A stretch of DNA of 64,000 bases from assembly GCF_019599505.1 (NCBI RefSeq), contig NZ_RKLT01000005.1, positions 72,509 to 136,508 of the forward strand. Reading direction: 5' to 3'. The notes beneath the pieces are model-generated. The model did not search any database. It had not been told where the DNA came from and saw only the letters and a program-made list of their open reading frames with translations. Made by a program: the position numbers and the translations under genes. Origin of the DNA: Haloarcula nitratireducens (lineage in GTDB: Archaea; Halobacteriota; Halobacteria; Halobacteriales; Haloarculaceae). This document shows, one piece after another, positions 42,616-52,346 of this stretch (its first letter is position 1; each line of letters starts with the position of its first letter).

Positions 42616-45321
42616 ATGACCGTACCGAATGGGGGTTCGCCCGAGCCACGCGGTGACTCCCGCGAACACGGCCACGCCGACGACGAGCGCGGCCACGGAG
42701 ACGGCGACTGCGTGGCCGGGAATGGCAGCGACGGGTCGGGCGTCGAAGCGAGCGGCGACGAGGTCGCCCGCCTCTCGGTCCCCGAGATGGACTGCCCGTC
42801 GTGTGCAGGCAAGGTCGAAAACAGCGTCCGAAAGCTCGACGGGATCGACGCCGTCGACCCGCAGGTGACGACCGGGAGGCTCACGGTGGCCTTCGACGGC
42901 GGTGAGACGAGTAAAGCGGACGTCGTCGAGCGCGTCGAGAAGGCCGGCTACAGCGCCGAAGACGCCGCGGACGCCGAGACGGTGACCGTGAAGTTCACCG
43001 TCCCCGAGATGGACTGCCCCTCCTGTGCGGGTAAGATAGAGAACGCGCTCTCGGAACTCGACGGCCTCTCGGCGTACGAGACCCAGCCCACGACCGGGAA
43101 GGTAACGGCTACTTACGACGCCGCCGCACTCGGGGAGGCGGAGATCGTCTCGGCCATCGAGGCGGCCGGCTACGAGGTCACCGGGACGACCGGCGAGGGA
43201 GCCGAGAGCGGCGAGGCCGAGGGGTCGGCGGAGAGCATCTGGCGGAGTTCCCGCGCGGTGAAGACGTGGGTAAGCGGTGTCTTCGTCGCGCTCGGACTGC
43301 TCTTCGAGTTCGCCCTGACCGGGCAGAACGCACAGATAGCGACGGTCCTCGGCAGCGAACTCCTCGTCGCCGACGCGCTCTTCCTCGTCGCCATCGCCGT
43401 CGGCGGTCAGGAGATCCTCCGCAACGGCTACTACTCCGCGCGGAACCGCAACCTCGACATCGACTTCCTGATGTCGACCGCCATCCTCGGCGCGCTGGTC
43501 GCCAGCCTCGCCTTCGGCGAGGGCCTGTACTTCGAGGCCGCCACCCTCGCGTTCCTGTTCAGCGTCGCCGAGTTGCTAGAGCGGTACGCGATGGACCGGG
43601 CGCGGAACTCCCTGACCGAACTGATGGACCTCTCGCCCGACGAAGCGACCGTCGTGCGCGACGGCGAGGAGGTGACGGTGCCCGTCGATTCGGTCGAAGT
43701 CGGCGATATCGTGGCCGTCAGACCCGGCGAGAAGATCCCGATGGACGGAACCGTCGTCGAAGGCGAGAGCGCGGTCAATCAGGCCCCGATCACCGGCGAG
43801 AGCGTCCCCGTGGACAAGAGCGAGGGCGACGAGGTGTACGCCGGAACGATCAACGAAGAGGGGTACGTCGAGGTGGAGGTCACCGCGACGGCCGAGGACA
43901 ACACCCTCTCGCGCATCGTCGAGATGGTCGAGGACGCCCAGTCGAACAAGACCGAGCGCGAGCAGTTCGTCGAGCGGTTCTCGGCGTACTACACGCCCGT
44001 CGTCGTCGCGTTCGCCGCCCTCGTCACGGTCGCCTCGCCGTTCGTCCTCGCGACCTCGTGGTCGACGGCCGTCGTCTACGGCCTCACCCTGTTAGTGCTC
44101 GCCTGCCCCTGCGCGTTCGTCATCTCGACGCCCGTCTCGGTCGTCTCGGGCATCACCAGCGCGGCGAAGAACGGCGTGCTCGTCAAGGGCGGCAACCACC
44201 TCGAAGCGATGGGGGCCGTCGACGTCGTCGCCTTCGACAAGACCGGGACGCTGACGAAGGGCGAACTCACGGTCACCGACGTCGTCCCGCTCCACGGCAA
44301 CGACGAGACGGACGTGCTCCGGTGTGCGCGCGGCCTCGAACAGCGCAGCGAACACCCCATCGGCGAGGCCATCGTCGCCCACGCCGACGGGAAATCGGCC
44401 GCCGGGCGCGAGATAGACGAGTTCGAGAGCATCACCGGGAAGGGCGTCCGGGCTGACCTCGACGGGACGCCGCACTTCGCGGGCAAGCCCGGCCTCTTCG
44501 AGGAGCTTGGCTTCGACCTCTCGCACGTCCACGCGACGACCGACGGGGGCGTCGTCACCCGGACCGCACGGACTATCTGCGAGCGCAACAACTGTCTCGA
44601 CCTCTTAGAGGACACCGTGCCCGACCTGCAGGCGGAGGGCAAGACCGTCGTCCTCGTCGGGACCGAGGACGAACTGGAGGGCGTCATCGCCGTCGCCGAC
44701 GAGGTCCGCCCGGAAGCGAAGCGCGCCGTCGCCCGCCTGAAGGACCTCGGCGTCGAGCGCACCGTCATGCTCACCGGCGACAACGAGCGGACCGCCCGCG
44801 CCATCGCCGAACGGGTCGGCGTCGACGACTACCGCGCGGAACTGCTCCCCGACCAGAAGGTCGAGGCCATCGAGGATCTCGTCGCGGAGTACGAGGGCGT
44901 CCACGAGCGGCGGTCGTGGGCTCGCCGGACGCAGTCCGGCGGTGTGGCGATGGTCGGCGACGGCATCAACGACGCGCCGGCGCTGGCCACCGCGACGGTC
45001 GGCGTGGCGATGGGGGCCGCCGGAACCGACACGGCGCTCGAGACCGCCGACATCGCGCTGATGAGCGACGACCTCTCGAAGCTGCCCTACCTCTACGAAC
45101 TGGCCGGCGACGCCAACGGCGTCATCCGGCAGAACGTCTGGGCCAGCCTCGCGGTGAAGGCGGGGCTCGCCGTCGCCGTCCCCTTCGGCTACGTCCCGAT
45201 CTGGCTGGCGGTCCTCGCCGGCGACGCGGGCATGACGCTCGGCGTGACCGGGAACGCGATGCGACTCTCGCGCCTCTCGCCGACAAAGGGGCAGGCCACC
45301 GAGAACGAGCGCGGCGCCTGA
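42616..45321 (+). CDS. Zn/Cd/Pb-type heavy-metal P1B ATPase (ZntA-like)
   Basis: The 901-residue protein begins with a His-rich stretch (HGHADDERGHGDG) and two heavy-metal-associated domains, each with MDCPSCAGK (around residues 57 and 131). The ATPase core follows: TGES in the actuator domain, the ion-binding CPC (ACPCAF, about 497), phosphorylation DKTGTLTKGE (Asp541), the SEHPIGEA motif and the hinge GDGINDAPAL (about 781). The last helix contains GDAGMTLGVTGNAMRL. The Asp there, and the absence of the Met-Ser-Ser motif of copper pumps, point to zinc, cadmium or lead export. All parts are intact. Confidence 0.9.
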   Translation: MTVPNGGSPEPRGDSREHGHADDERGHGDGDCVAGNGSDGSGVEASGDEVARLSVPEMDCPSCAGKVENSVRKLDGIDAVDPQVTTGRLTVAFDGGETSKADVVERVEKAGYSAEDAADAETVTVKFTVPEMDCPSCAGKIENALSELDGLSAYETQPTTGKVTATYDAAALGEAEIVSAIEAAGYEVTGTTGEGAESGEAEGSAESIWRSSRAVKTWVSGVFVALGLLFEFALTGQNAQIATVLGSELLVADALFLVAIAVGGQEILRNGYYSARNRNLDIDFLMSTAILGALVASLAFGEGLYFEAATLAFLFSVAELLERYAMDRARNSLTELMDLSPDEATVVRDGEEVTVPVDSVEVGDIVAVRPGEKIPMDGTVVEGESAVNQAPITGESVPVDKSEGDEVYAGTINEEGYVEVEVTATAEDNTLSRIVEMVEDAQSNKTEREQFVERFSAYYTPVVVAFAALVTVASPFVLATSWSTAVVYGLTLLVLACPCAFVISTPVSVVSGITSAAKNGVLVKGGNHLEAMGAVDVVAFDKTGTLTKGELTVTDVVPLHGNDETDVLRCARGLEQRSEHPIGEAIVAHADGKSAAGREIDEFESITGKGVRADLDGTPHFAGKPGLFEELGFDLSHVHATTDGGVVTRTARTICERNNCLDLLEDTVPDLQAEGKTVVLVGTEDELEGVIAVADEVRPEAKRAVARLKDLGVERTVMLTGDNERTARAIAERVGVDDYRAELLPDQKVEAIEDLVAEYEGVHERRSWARRTQSGGVAMVGDGINDAPALATATVGVAMGAAGTDTALETADIALMSDDLSKLPYLYELAGDANGVIRQNVWASLAVKAGLAVAVPFGYVPIWLAVLAGDAGMTLGVTGNAMRLSRLSPTKGQATENERGA

Positions 45322-45377
45322 CCCGGTTACACTCACGTCAGCGCGTACTCAAGTTCCTGCAGTTCGTACCGCCGTTT

Positions 45378-46367
45378 ATGACGACTCCGACACCTACACC
45401 CGGCATCCACCACGTGACCTGTATCGCGGGCGACCCCCAGCGGAACATGGACTTCTGGGTCGAGACGCTCGGTCTCCGCCTGGTCAAGCGGTCCATCAAC
45501 CAGGACGACCCCGGCACCTACCACTTCTTCTTCGCCGACGCCGAGGGGACCCCCGGGACGAGCATGACGTTCTTCCCCTGGGAGGACATGAAACAGGGGA
45601 AGGTCGGCTCCGGACAGGTCTCCCGGACCGCCTTCCGCGTTCCCGAGGGTAGCCTCGACTACTGGGAGGAGCGCTTCGAGGAGTACGATGTCGACTACGA
45701 CGAGCGCGTCGAACGCTTCGGTGAGACGGTCCTCCCGTTCCGTGACCCCGACGGTCTCCCCGTCGAACTCGTCGCGGTCGAGATCGGCGAGGACGACCCC
45801 ACGGTCCCGTGGACGGAGTTCGTCCCCGAAGACGCCGCCATCCGCGGCTTCCACTCGGTGACGCTCTGGCTCGGAGACCCCGAACCCACGATGGATCTCC
45901 TCCGGACGATGGGCCTCGAAGAGGCCGGCACCGAACAGGCCCAGGGCGACACGCCGGGCGACGAGCGGACCCGCTTCGCCGCCGCCGGTCCGGTGGGGAG
46001 GTACGTCGACGTGCTCCCGACCATCCAGGGCGGGCGACAGGGCCACGGGACGGTCCACCACGTCGCCTTCCAGACGCCGACCGACGAGGACCAGCGGGCG
46101 ATGCGCGAGGCCGTCCAGTCCGCCGGACTCCGCCCGACCCAGCAGATCGACCGCCACTGGTTCCGCTCGGTCTACTTCAGAGAGTTCGGCGGCGTCCTGT
46201 TCGAACTCGCCACCAGCGGCCCCGGCTACACCAGCGACGAACCGCTCGACGACCTCGGCGGCCGCCTCGTCCTCCCCGGGAAGTTCGAGGACCGACGCGA
46301 GGAGATAGAGGCCAACCTGACCGACGTGACGGTTCCGACCGCCGACGCCGTCGAAGCGGACAACTGA
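45378..46367 (+). CDS. Ring-cleaving dioxygenase of the glyoxalase fold
   Basis: The 329-residue protein has two tandem glyoxalase/extradiol dioxygenase modules: GIHHVTCIAGDPQRNMDFW...SINQDDPGTYHFFFAD, then RGFHSVTLWLGDPEPTMDLL and GTVHHVAFQTPTDEDQRAM...YFREFGGVLFELAT. The His/His/Glu iron-ligand pattern (IHHVT, VHHVAF, FELAT) fits the MhqO/MhqA hydroquinone-type dioxygenases. The natural substrate is unknown. A conserved C-terminal DDLGGRLVLPGKFEDRREEIE is typical of the family. It is probably independent of the ATPase gene 56 bases upstream. Confidence 0.85.
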   Translation: MTTPTPTPGIHHVTCIAGDPQRNMDFWVETLGLRLVKRSINQDDPGTYHFFFADAEGTPGTSMTFFPWEDMKQGKVGSGQVSRTAFRVPEGSLDYWEERFEEYDVDYDERVERFGETVLPFRDPDGLPVELVAVEIGEDDPTVPWTEFVPEDAAIRGFHSVTLWLGDPEPTMDLLRTMGLEEAGTEQAQGDTPGDERTRFAAAGPVGRYVDVLPTIQGGRQGHGTVHHVAFQTPTDEDQRAMREAVQSAGLRPTQQIDRHWFRSVYFREFGGVLFELATSGPGYTSDEPLDDLGGRLVLPGKFEDRREEIEANLTDVTVPTADAVEADN

Positions 46368-46468
46368 CCGAGAGACGTTCGGCGCGGATACGGACGGCGG
46401 CCGGCTCCGTCGCACGCTCGATGGAGCGGTCCGGGACTTCCGAGCGGGGAACCGCGGCGAGACGCGGA

Positions 46469-47257
46469 TTACTCCGAGAGGCCCTCGCCGTCGGTCGAGA
46501 CGGGCCGCGGCGTCCGCGTCGGTCGAGCGTCGACGGCTTCCGTCGACGCGGAGTCGTCGCGCGCCAGCGCCCGCCGCTTTTCGATCTCCCCGTGAACGGC
46601 GTCCGTGACGCGCGGATGTTCCCCGAGCGGGTCGGCGTACTCCAGCCCGCCGCGAGCGAGTTCGAGCGCCGCCGGGATTCGGTCGTCCGTTATCTCGGAC
46701 GGCGCGACGAACACGGGCACCGCCACCGCCCGGGGCGTAGTGAGGTTGTAGCGGACGCACTCGACTGCCGGGTTCTGCAGGAGGTAACAGGTCAGCACCG
46801 ACCCGTACGCCGACCGTTCGCGGAGACGCGCCGCGTGATGGTCGACCGTCTGTCGGTTGTGCGGCTTCGAACTGCTCCCGAACCCGACGAGGACGAGCGA
46901 CGCGTCCTCGCCCGGCGACACCAGCTCCGCCCCGCGCTCCGCGAGCACGTTCGTGACCGCCGGGCTCTGCCCGACCGGTTCGCAGTATCGAACGGTGCCG
47001 GCGGCGTACGAGAGGAGCGCCGGGATCTCGTCGACGGTGTCGTAGGTGTGGGCGGTACACATCGGGACGGCGTACACCGTATCGGCGGAGAGCCCCTCTA
47101 CGGTCCCTCGAAGCTCGCGGAGCGGCTCGTGCTCGTAGACGGCGACCTCGACAGAGTCGACGCGGGTGCGAGCGGCGAGGCGGTCGGCGTGCGTTTCGAG
47201 CACCGCTCGCGTGGCTCTCGTCCCCCGGCCGATGAGCAGGATCGATTCAGTCGTCAT
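46469..47257 (-). CDS. CbiX/SirB-like protein with replaced chelatase histidines
   Basis: The 262-residue protein contains two CbiX-like repeats. The first starts SILLIGRGTRATRAVLETHA and includes VPMCTAHTYDTVDEIP. The second starts LVLVGFGSSSKPHNRQTVD. In active sirohydrochlorin chelatases the first strand reads GHGS, where the His holds the metal. Here it is GRGT and GFGS, so both usual positions are changed, though the AHTYDTVDEIP His is present. It may be a regulator or have changed metal use. The start at 47257 was chosen because the beta-1 strand follows. Confidence 0.75.
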   Translation of the reverse strand: MTTESILLIGRGTRATRAVLETHADRLAARTRVDSVEVAVYEHEPLRELRGTVEGLSADTVYAVPMCTAHTYDTVDEIPALLSYAAGTVRYCEPVGQSPAVTNVLAERGAELVSPGEDASLVLVGFGSSSKPHNRQTVDHHAARLRERSAYGSVLTCYLLQNPAVECVRYNLTTPRAVAVPVFVAPSEITDDRIPAALELARGGLEYADPLGEHPRVTDAVHGEIEKRRALARDDSASTEAVDARPTRTPRPVSTDGEGLSE

Positions 47258-47606
47258 GACGCCACTCGGTATTGCAAGTTCATTTTGACTACTCCAATTA
47301 CTCTTGTTGTAGCCAACGGAACCGGCCATCAAATAAATTTTGGTGACCCTGATTCGGTACGTCGGCTCGGCCGTCCGGGAGCGGTAGATCGACGCTCGTC
47401 TCGCCGGCGTCGAACGACGATCCGACCCGGCTGTTCACATCCGAGCGCACGTTAGCCGAAGTGGAAGCCTCGCTTCTTCGTCGAATGGTTCCGCCACAGG
47501 GAGTGGAGGCTGCCGAACGGCCGGACGAGTTCCGTACTTTGTCTCGGGAGCACGAGATGGCGACCGCTAACCAAACCGTTAATTCTTGCAGTCCCCGAAC
47601 TCGGAC
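47258..47606. promoter_or_regulatory. Divergent control region of the CbiX-like and LLM genes
   Basis: No gene fits in these 349 bases. Bases 47265-47345 are AT-rich and should hold the leftward promoter. For the rightward gene GTTAATT (47578-47584) is 26 bases before the GTG at 47607, fitting a leaderless transcript and supporting that start. Confidence 0.45.
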
Positions 47607-48629
47607 GTGGAACTCTCCGTCGTCGATCTGTCTCCCGTTCCGAACGATGGGGCTGCGAGCGAGGCGTACGCGAACACCGTAGAGGCCGCCAAGCAAGCCG
47701 AACGGCTCGGGTACTCCCGGTTCTGGGTGGCCGAGCATCACGGCATGGCGGACTCTATCGCGGGGACGACACCCGAAGTGCTGCTCGGGCATCTCGCCGC
47801 CGAAACGGGCTCGATTCGGCTCGGATCCGGCGCGGTGCTCCTCAATCACTACAGCCCGTTCAAAGTCGCCGAACAGTTCGGCGCGCTCGACGCGCTCGCT
47901 CCGGGCCGCATCGACGCCGGTCTCGGGCGGGCGAACGGGTCGCCCGCGGCGGATCGGGCCCTCGGAACGGACCGGCGCGTCCAGAACCCCGACGCGGATC
48001 ACGCGGAGAAGATCGAAGCCGTCGTCAACCACCTCTACGACGCCTACCCCGACGAACATCCCTACGGCGACTTACAGATACCGCGCTCGGGCGACGGCGT
48101 CCCCGCCCCGTGGGTGCTCGGATCGAGCCCGTCGAGCGCGGCGATCGCGGCCGAACTGGGGCTCCCGTACTGTTTCGCGGCGTTCATTCGACCGCAGCTC
48201 GCTACCCGGTCGTTCGAGCGGTACCGCGAGCGGTTCCAATCGTCGGCCCTGGCCGGTAGTGCCGACGATCCGCAGGGAATACTGGCAGTGAACGCAGTCT
48301 GTGCGGCGACCGACGAGGAGGCGGCGCGGCTCCGGGCCGTGGCCGAGGCGTCGTACGAGCGCATGCAGCGCGGTGTCGTCGGCACGAGACCGTCCGTCGA
48401 GGAAGCGATCGACGAGATCGGCGGGGTCCCCGAACCGACGCCCGGAACGCTCGACGACGGTGAGTGGCCGCGCGCGATCTCCGGGAGTCCGGAGACGCTC
48501 GCGTCGCTGCTCGAACAGCTCGCGGACCGCGTCGGCGTCGACGAGGTGATGGTCCAACACATCCACGCGACCCACGGCGATGCGCTCCGGTCGCACGAAC
48601 TGCTGGCCGACGGTGTCGGACTCGCGTGA
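47607..48629 (+). CDS. LLM-class flavin-dependent oxidoreductase (TIGR03558 / MsnO8-like)
   Basis: The 340-residue protein starts at a GTG (MELSVVDLSPVPNDG), typical of this subgroup. Conserved parts are RFWVAEHHGMADSIAGTTPEVL, RLGSGAVLLNHYSPFKVAEQ, FGALDALAPGRIDAGLGRA, and the C-terminal GSPETLASLLEQLADRVGV and VMVQHIHATHGDALRSHELL. The fold is a bacterial luciferase-like TIM barrel using FMN or F420; the substrate is unknown. No ATG is available at the correct position. Confidence 0.85.
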   Translation: MELSVVDLSPVPNDGAASEAYANTVEAAKQAERLGYSRFWVAEHHGMADSIAGTTPEVLLGHLAAETGSIRLGSGAVLLNHYSPFKVAEQFGALDALAPGRIDAGLGRANGSPAADRALGTDRRVQNPDADHAEKIEAVVNHLYDAYPDEHPYGDLQIPRSGDGVPAPWVLGSSPSSAAIAAELGLPYCFAAFIRPQLATRSFERYRERFQSSALAGSADDPQGILAVNAVCAATDEEAARLRAVAEASYERMQRGVVGTRPSVEEAIDEIGGVPEPTPGTLDDGEWPRAISGSPETLASLLEQLADRVGVDEVMVQHIHATHGDALRSHELLADGVGLA

Positions 48630-48824
48630 TCGAGGCGTCCTCCGGCTGACGGAAGAGGGTCACTCCACCTCTGTTCGATGTTCCCCTCGCTCCGGGCTAC
48701 TCGTCGGCGGGCAACGTACCGGAGACGCTTCGGCTACTTCGCCGAAAAGCTCGACTCGTTCGACGGCGAGAGCCGGCGGTGTCCGAACACCTTTCACCGA
48801 CTATCGAATAGCGACCGCCAACAG

Positions 48825-49496
48825 ATGCGTCTGATCGCCCACCGAGGATTCGACGAGCAGTACTCCGCTAACACCGTGGCGGCCGTCGAACAGGCGATCC
48901 CGGAAGCGGACATGATCGAACTCGACGTCCATCGGTGCGCCTCGGGCGAGCTCGTGGTCGCACACAACTCGCTCGTCGACATCGCCATCGACGGCGTGAC
49001 CGAGGTAGACGAACTCACTGTCCCGGAGCTGGCGTCCCTCGACTCCCACGACGGCGAGGGCGTCCAGACGCTCTCGTCGGTCCTCGACGTCATTCCGGCC
49101 GCGACCGGCGTCAACCTCGAACTCAAGGACGCGGCGACCGTCGAGCAGGCGCTTTCGAGAGCGCGTGAGACGCCGCACGACGTCATCGTCTCCTCGTTCG
49201 ACGCGGCGGCGATCCGCCGAGTCCACGTCGACGGCGGCGAGGGGGTCGAACTGGCGTACGTACTGGGGCTCACCCCGGGCGACGATCTCGCGGTCGCCGA
49301 AGAGCTCGACTGCAAGTACGTCCATCCGAACGCGTGGCTTTGCCTCTGTACTGATGTTATCGCCGATGCACACGACGCCGGAATGCTGGTCAACGCGTGG
49401 ACCGTCGATTCGCGATTGGGGGCCTGGCTGCTCGAACGGCGTGACGTCGACGGGGTCATCGCGAGTTCGCCGCACGTCACAGAATGGATCGAGTGA
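48825..49496 (+). CDS. Glycerophosphodiester phosphodiesterase
   Basis: The 223-residue protein is a GlpQ/UgpQ-type TIM barrel. Signatures are LIAHRGFDEQYSANTVAAV, MIELDVHRCASGELVVAHN and GVNLELKDAATVEQALSR, then MLVNAWTVDSRLGAWL. The usual HD after the first catalytic His is HN here. It should hydrolyse glycerophosphodiesters to glycerol phosphate in lipid turnover. The ATG at 48825 places the HRG motif at the N-terminus; a longer upstream frame is Arg-rich and not credible. Confidence 0.88.
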   Translation: MRLIAHRGFDEQYSANTVAAVEQAIPEADMIELDVHRCASGELVVAHNSLVDIAIDGVTEVDELTVPELASLDSHDGEGVQTLSSVLDVIPAATGVNLELKDAATVEQALSRARETPHDVIVSSFDAAAIRRVHVDGGEGVELAYVLGLTPGDDLAVAEELDCKYVHPNAWLCLCTDVIADAHDAGMLVNAWTVDSRLGAWLLERRDVDGVIASSPHVTEWIE

Positions 49497-49646
49497 TGTT
49501 CTTTGTCCGAATGAGGTTCGCTCCTCTCTAAGATCCCTCCGAGCTGTTCCGATGACGGCTCATGCGTCGGATGATAGGATGGACGCGTTTTCGCGAGCGG
49601 TCTCTGAAATCAGCAGCGGATCTCCCCCGTCGAAGAGGGCGCGGCG

Positions 49647-50441
49647 TCAAGAGGAGGTGAGGCGGCGGCTGGACAGCGCCACCGCGAGCATAATGACGAT
49701 GAGCACGACCGAGAGCGCGTTGATCGTCGGCGTCAGCCCCGTCCGGAGCATCGTGTAGATGACGACCGGGACGGTGCTCGTGCCGGGGGAGATGAGGAAC
49801 TGCGTCGCGGTGAACTCGCCGAACGAGACGACGAAGGCGATGAACCCGCCGGCGAGGATAGCCGGCGAGATAATCGGCCCCGTCACGTTGCGGAACGTCG
49901 TCACCGGATCGGCACCGAGAACGCGCGAGGCGCGCTCGAGGTCCTCGTCGAACGTCAGCAGTTCCGACCGGACCAGCAGGAACACGTACGGCAGCGAGAG
50001 CACGGTGTGGCCCAGGACGAGTGCGGGGTAGCCCGACGGGAGCTGGATCGTCCCGAAGTACCGGACGAGCGCGATACCGGTGATCACCGGCGAGATGATC
50101 ATCGGCAGCAACATCACGGTCGAGACCTGCTGCTTGTAGGGAAACTCCGCCCGCACGAACCCGATCGCCGCGATGGTGCCGATGACGGCCGAGAGAACTG
50201 CCGACGCCGCTGCGACGACCAGGCTCACCCGCAGTGCGCCGAGCAGCTTGTCGTCCTGCAGGAGCTGCTCGTACCACGCCAGCGAGAGGCCCTCCTGTGG
50301 AATCGCCGGGAACGTCTGCGTGGTGAACGACGTCAGCACGACGATGAGAACGGGCAGGAGCAGGAAGGCGAACACGAGGGCGATGACGGCACGGAGCGAG
50401 AGCCCGCGCAGTCGCTTTCCCGCGGTCGTACTCATGCTCAT
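49647..50441 (-). CDS. ABC transporter permease, PotC-type
   Basis: The 264-residue protein has six membrane helices and the permease EAA loop (ELLTFDEDLERASRVLGADPVTTFRNVTGP, conserved Gly in LGAD). SLVVAAASAVLSAVIGTIAAIG lies upstream of it. It matches the second permease of spermidine/putrescine-type importers. It is the last gene of the four-gene operon, and its ATG overlaps the stop of the PotB-like gene by 4 bases. The substrate is not certain, because this ABC family also takes up other amines and thiamine-like cations. Confidence 0.88.
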   Translation of the reverse strand: MSMSTTAGKRLRGLSLRAVIALVFAFLLLPVLIVVLTSFTTQTFPAIPQEGLSLAWYEQLLQDDKLLGALRVSLVVAAASAVLSAVIGTIAAIGFVRAEFPYKQQVSTVMLLPMIISPVITGIALVRYFGTIQLPSGYPALVLGHTVLSLPYVFLLVRSELLTFDEDLERASRVLGADPVTTFRNVTGPIISPAILAGGFIAFVVSFGEFTATQFLISPGTSTVPVVIYTMLRTGLTPTINALSVVLIVIMLAVALSSRRLTSS

Positions 50442-51301
50442 ATTTTCTCGAGCACCTCCTGGAGGCTGAAGACCGCGTTAAACACGAACAGGAGCGCGAC
50501 GAGCAACACCGTGTAGACGATGGCGAGCGCGGAGGCGAACTGGATGTTGAAGTTGTCAAGGAACGCCTGGGCGATGACGTTCGCGATCATCGTCTGTCGC
50601 GGGCCACCGAGCACCGCCGGTCCGAGGAACGACCCGGCAGCGAGGATGAACACGATGAGGCCGGCGGCGACCAGCCCGGGGAGGCTCAACGGGAAGATGA
50701 CCTTCGTGATGGTCCGCCACTTGTCAGCGCCGAGTACCCGCGAGGCGTCGATGAGCTCCTCGTCGATGGCGTTCAGCGAGTTGTAGAGCGGCAGGACGGC
50801 GAACGGGAGGTAGACGTTCGCCAGACCGATGATGACCGCCGGTGTGGTGAACAAGAGCCCGGGCTCGACGCCCGTCAGGTCGGCGAACGGGCCCGCCGGT
50901 GACAGGAACAAGAGGATACCGAAGTACCGGACGATGTAGGCGATCCACAGCGGCACGATGATCAGCGTCATCGCGATACGGACCCGGTCGGTGACGAAGG
51001 CGAGGTAGTACGAGAGCAGGTACGCCAGCGCCAGCGTCACGGCCGTCGTGACGACCCCGAACAGGAACGACCGGACGAAGGCGTCGACGTAGATACCGTC
51101 CATCACACGCCGGTAGGACTCGAACGGCGTCGCGGAGTCGAGGTGCAGGCTCTCCGGGACCAGCAACAGGACGGGCAGGATGAAAAAGAGCCCGACGAAT
51201 CCGACCCCGAACAGCGCGAGGTGCCGATTCGAGACGCGTCCTTCGAGCCCCTCACCGACCGTATGGATGAGCCCGCTCAATCCGGGTTGCTCAACGCTCA
51301 T
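50438..51301 (-). CDS. ABC transporter permease, PotB-type
   Basis: The 287-residue permease has six helices and the EAA loop LNAIDEELIDASRVLGADKWRTITKVIFPLSLPG. Residues AALTYLLSYYLAF-like and VRYFGILLFLSPAGPFAD are typical of PotB. The start at 51301 overlaps the PotA-like stop, and the stop overlaps the PotC-like start, each by 4 bases, giving a fully coupled importer. Confidence 0.88.
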   Translation of the reverse strand: MSVEQPGLSGLIHTVGEGLEGRVSNRHLALFGVGFVGLFFILPVLLLVPESLHLDSATPFESYRRVMDGIYVDAFVRSFLFGVVTTAVTLALAYLLSYYLAFVTDRVRIAMTLIIVPLWIAYIVRYFGILLFLSPAGPFADLTGVEPGLLFTTPAVIIGLANVYLPFAVLPLYNSLNAIDEELIDASRVLGADKWRTITKVIFPLSLPGLVAAGLIVFILAAGSFLGPAVLGGPRQTMIANVIAQAFLDNFNIQFASALAIVYTVLLVALLFVFNAVFSLQEVLEKI

Positions 51302-52341
51302 AGGACGATCACCCGCCCGGCGTCGAACCGGATGAAGACCGCTTCACCGACCTCGATATCGGGGAACCGTCCCGTGTGAGCGAGCGCGGTCGTTCCGTCA
51401 GCGAGTTCGATGGACATCTCGGCCCGGTTCCCGAGGTTCGAAATGTCGACGACAGTACCGGAGAACTCGTTCGTGGCCCCCGTCGGCTCGGTGCCGACGT
51501 CGATATCCTCCGGTCGGACGTACACCGAAACGCTCGCCCCGGCGTCGTGGGATGCATCGGGTAGCGTAATGGCCTTGCTGTCGTTGTAGACGACGGCACG
51601 GCCGTCCTCGTGGGTGACCTCACCGGCGAACTGGGTGGATTTACCGACGAACTCGGCGACGAACGAATTGGTCGGCCGCTCGTAGATGGCCTCCGGCGAG
51701 TCCATCTGCTGGGCCCGACCGTCGTTGAGAACGATCACCTTGTCCGACATCGACAGGGCGTCCTCTTGGTCGTGAGTGACGTACAGCGTCGTCACGCCGA
51801 CCTCGCGCTGGACGCGGTGGAGCCAGCCCCGCATCTCCTCGCGGAGCACCCGGTCCAACCCGGTCAGGGGCTCGTCCAGCAGGAGGATGTCGGGTTCGTA
51901 CGCCAGCGCCCGTGCCAGCGAGACGCGCTGTTGCTGGCCGCCGGAGAGTTCGCCGGGGCGGTGGTCGCCGTGCTCGGGCATGTCGACCAGCTCGAGCGAC
52001 TCGTCGACTCGGTCGGAGACGTCGGCCTTGGAGTAGCCGTGCATCTTCAACCCGTAGGCGATATTCTCCCGGACGGTCATGTGCGGGAACAGCGCCGTCG
52101 ACTGGAACGCCATCCCGATGTTGCGCTTCTCCGGCGGCAGGTCGGTCACGTCGTCACCACGGAGGTGGATCTCTCCCTCGGTCGGCTCCACGAGCCCGGC
52201 GATAGAGTGCAGCGTCGTCGACTTGCCACAGCCAGAGGGGCCGAGTAACGTGACGAACTCCCCTTCCTCGATGCGGAAGGAGAGGTCCTGTACTGCACAG
52301 AGGTCGCCGTAGTACTTGGTGAAGCCGTTGACTTCGAGCAT
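51298..52341 (-). CDS. ABC transporter ATP-binding protein, PotA-type
   Basis: The 347-residue ATPase has Walker A LGPSGCGKSTT, the signature LSGGQQQRVSLARAL, Walker B DILLLDEPLTGLD and the switch His in TLYVTHDQEDA. A TOBE domain fills residues 240-345 (VYVRPEDIDV; VDISNLGNRAEMSIEL). This is the energy subunit of a spermidine/putrescine-family importer. It lies 5 bases after the binding-protein stop. Confidence 0.92.
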   Translation of the reverse strand: MLEVNGFTKYYGDLCAVQDLSFRIEEGEFVTLLGPSGCGKSTTLHSIAGLVEPTEGEIHLRGDDVTDLPPEKRNIGMAFQSTALFPHMTVRENIAYGLKMHGYSKADVSDRVDESLELVDMPEHGDHRPGELSGGQQQRVSLARALAYEPDILLLDEPLTGLDRVLREEMRGWLHRVQREVGVTTLYVTHDQEDALSMSDKVIVLNDGRAQQMDSPEAIYERPTNSFVAEFVGKSTQFAGEVTHEDGRAVVYNDSKAITLPDASHDAGASVSVYVRPEDIDVGTEPTGATNEFSGTVVDISNLGNRAEMSIELADGTTALAHTGRFPDIEVGEAVFIRFDAGRVIVL

Positions 52342-52346
52342 TAGTA

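Noticed and set aside
42591..42616. An ATG at 42591 as an earlier start of the metal ATPase
   Set aside because: It is out of frame with the ATPase and no coupling overlap exists.
45333..47060. A 575-codon minus-strand frame over the dioxygenase gene
   Set aside because: Arg/Gly-rich shadow; the plus-strand frame has the glyoxalase-fold motifs.
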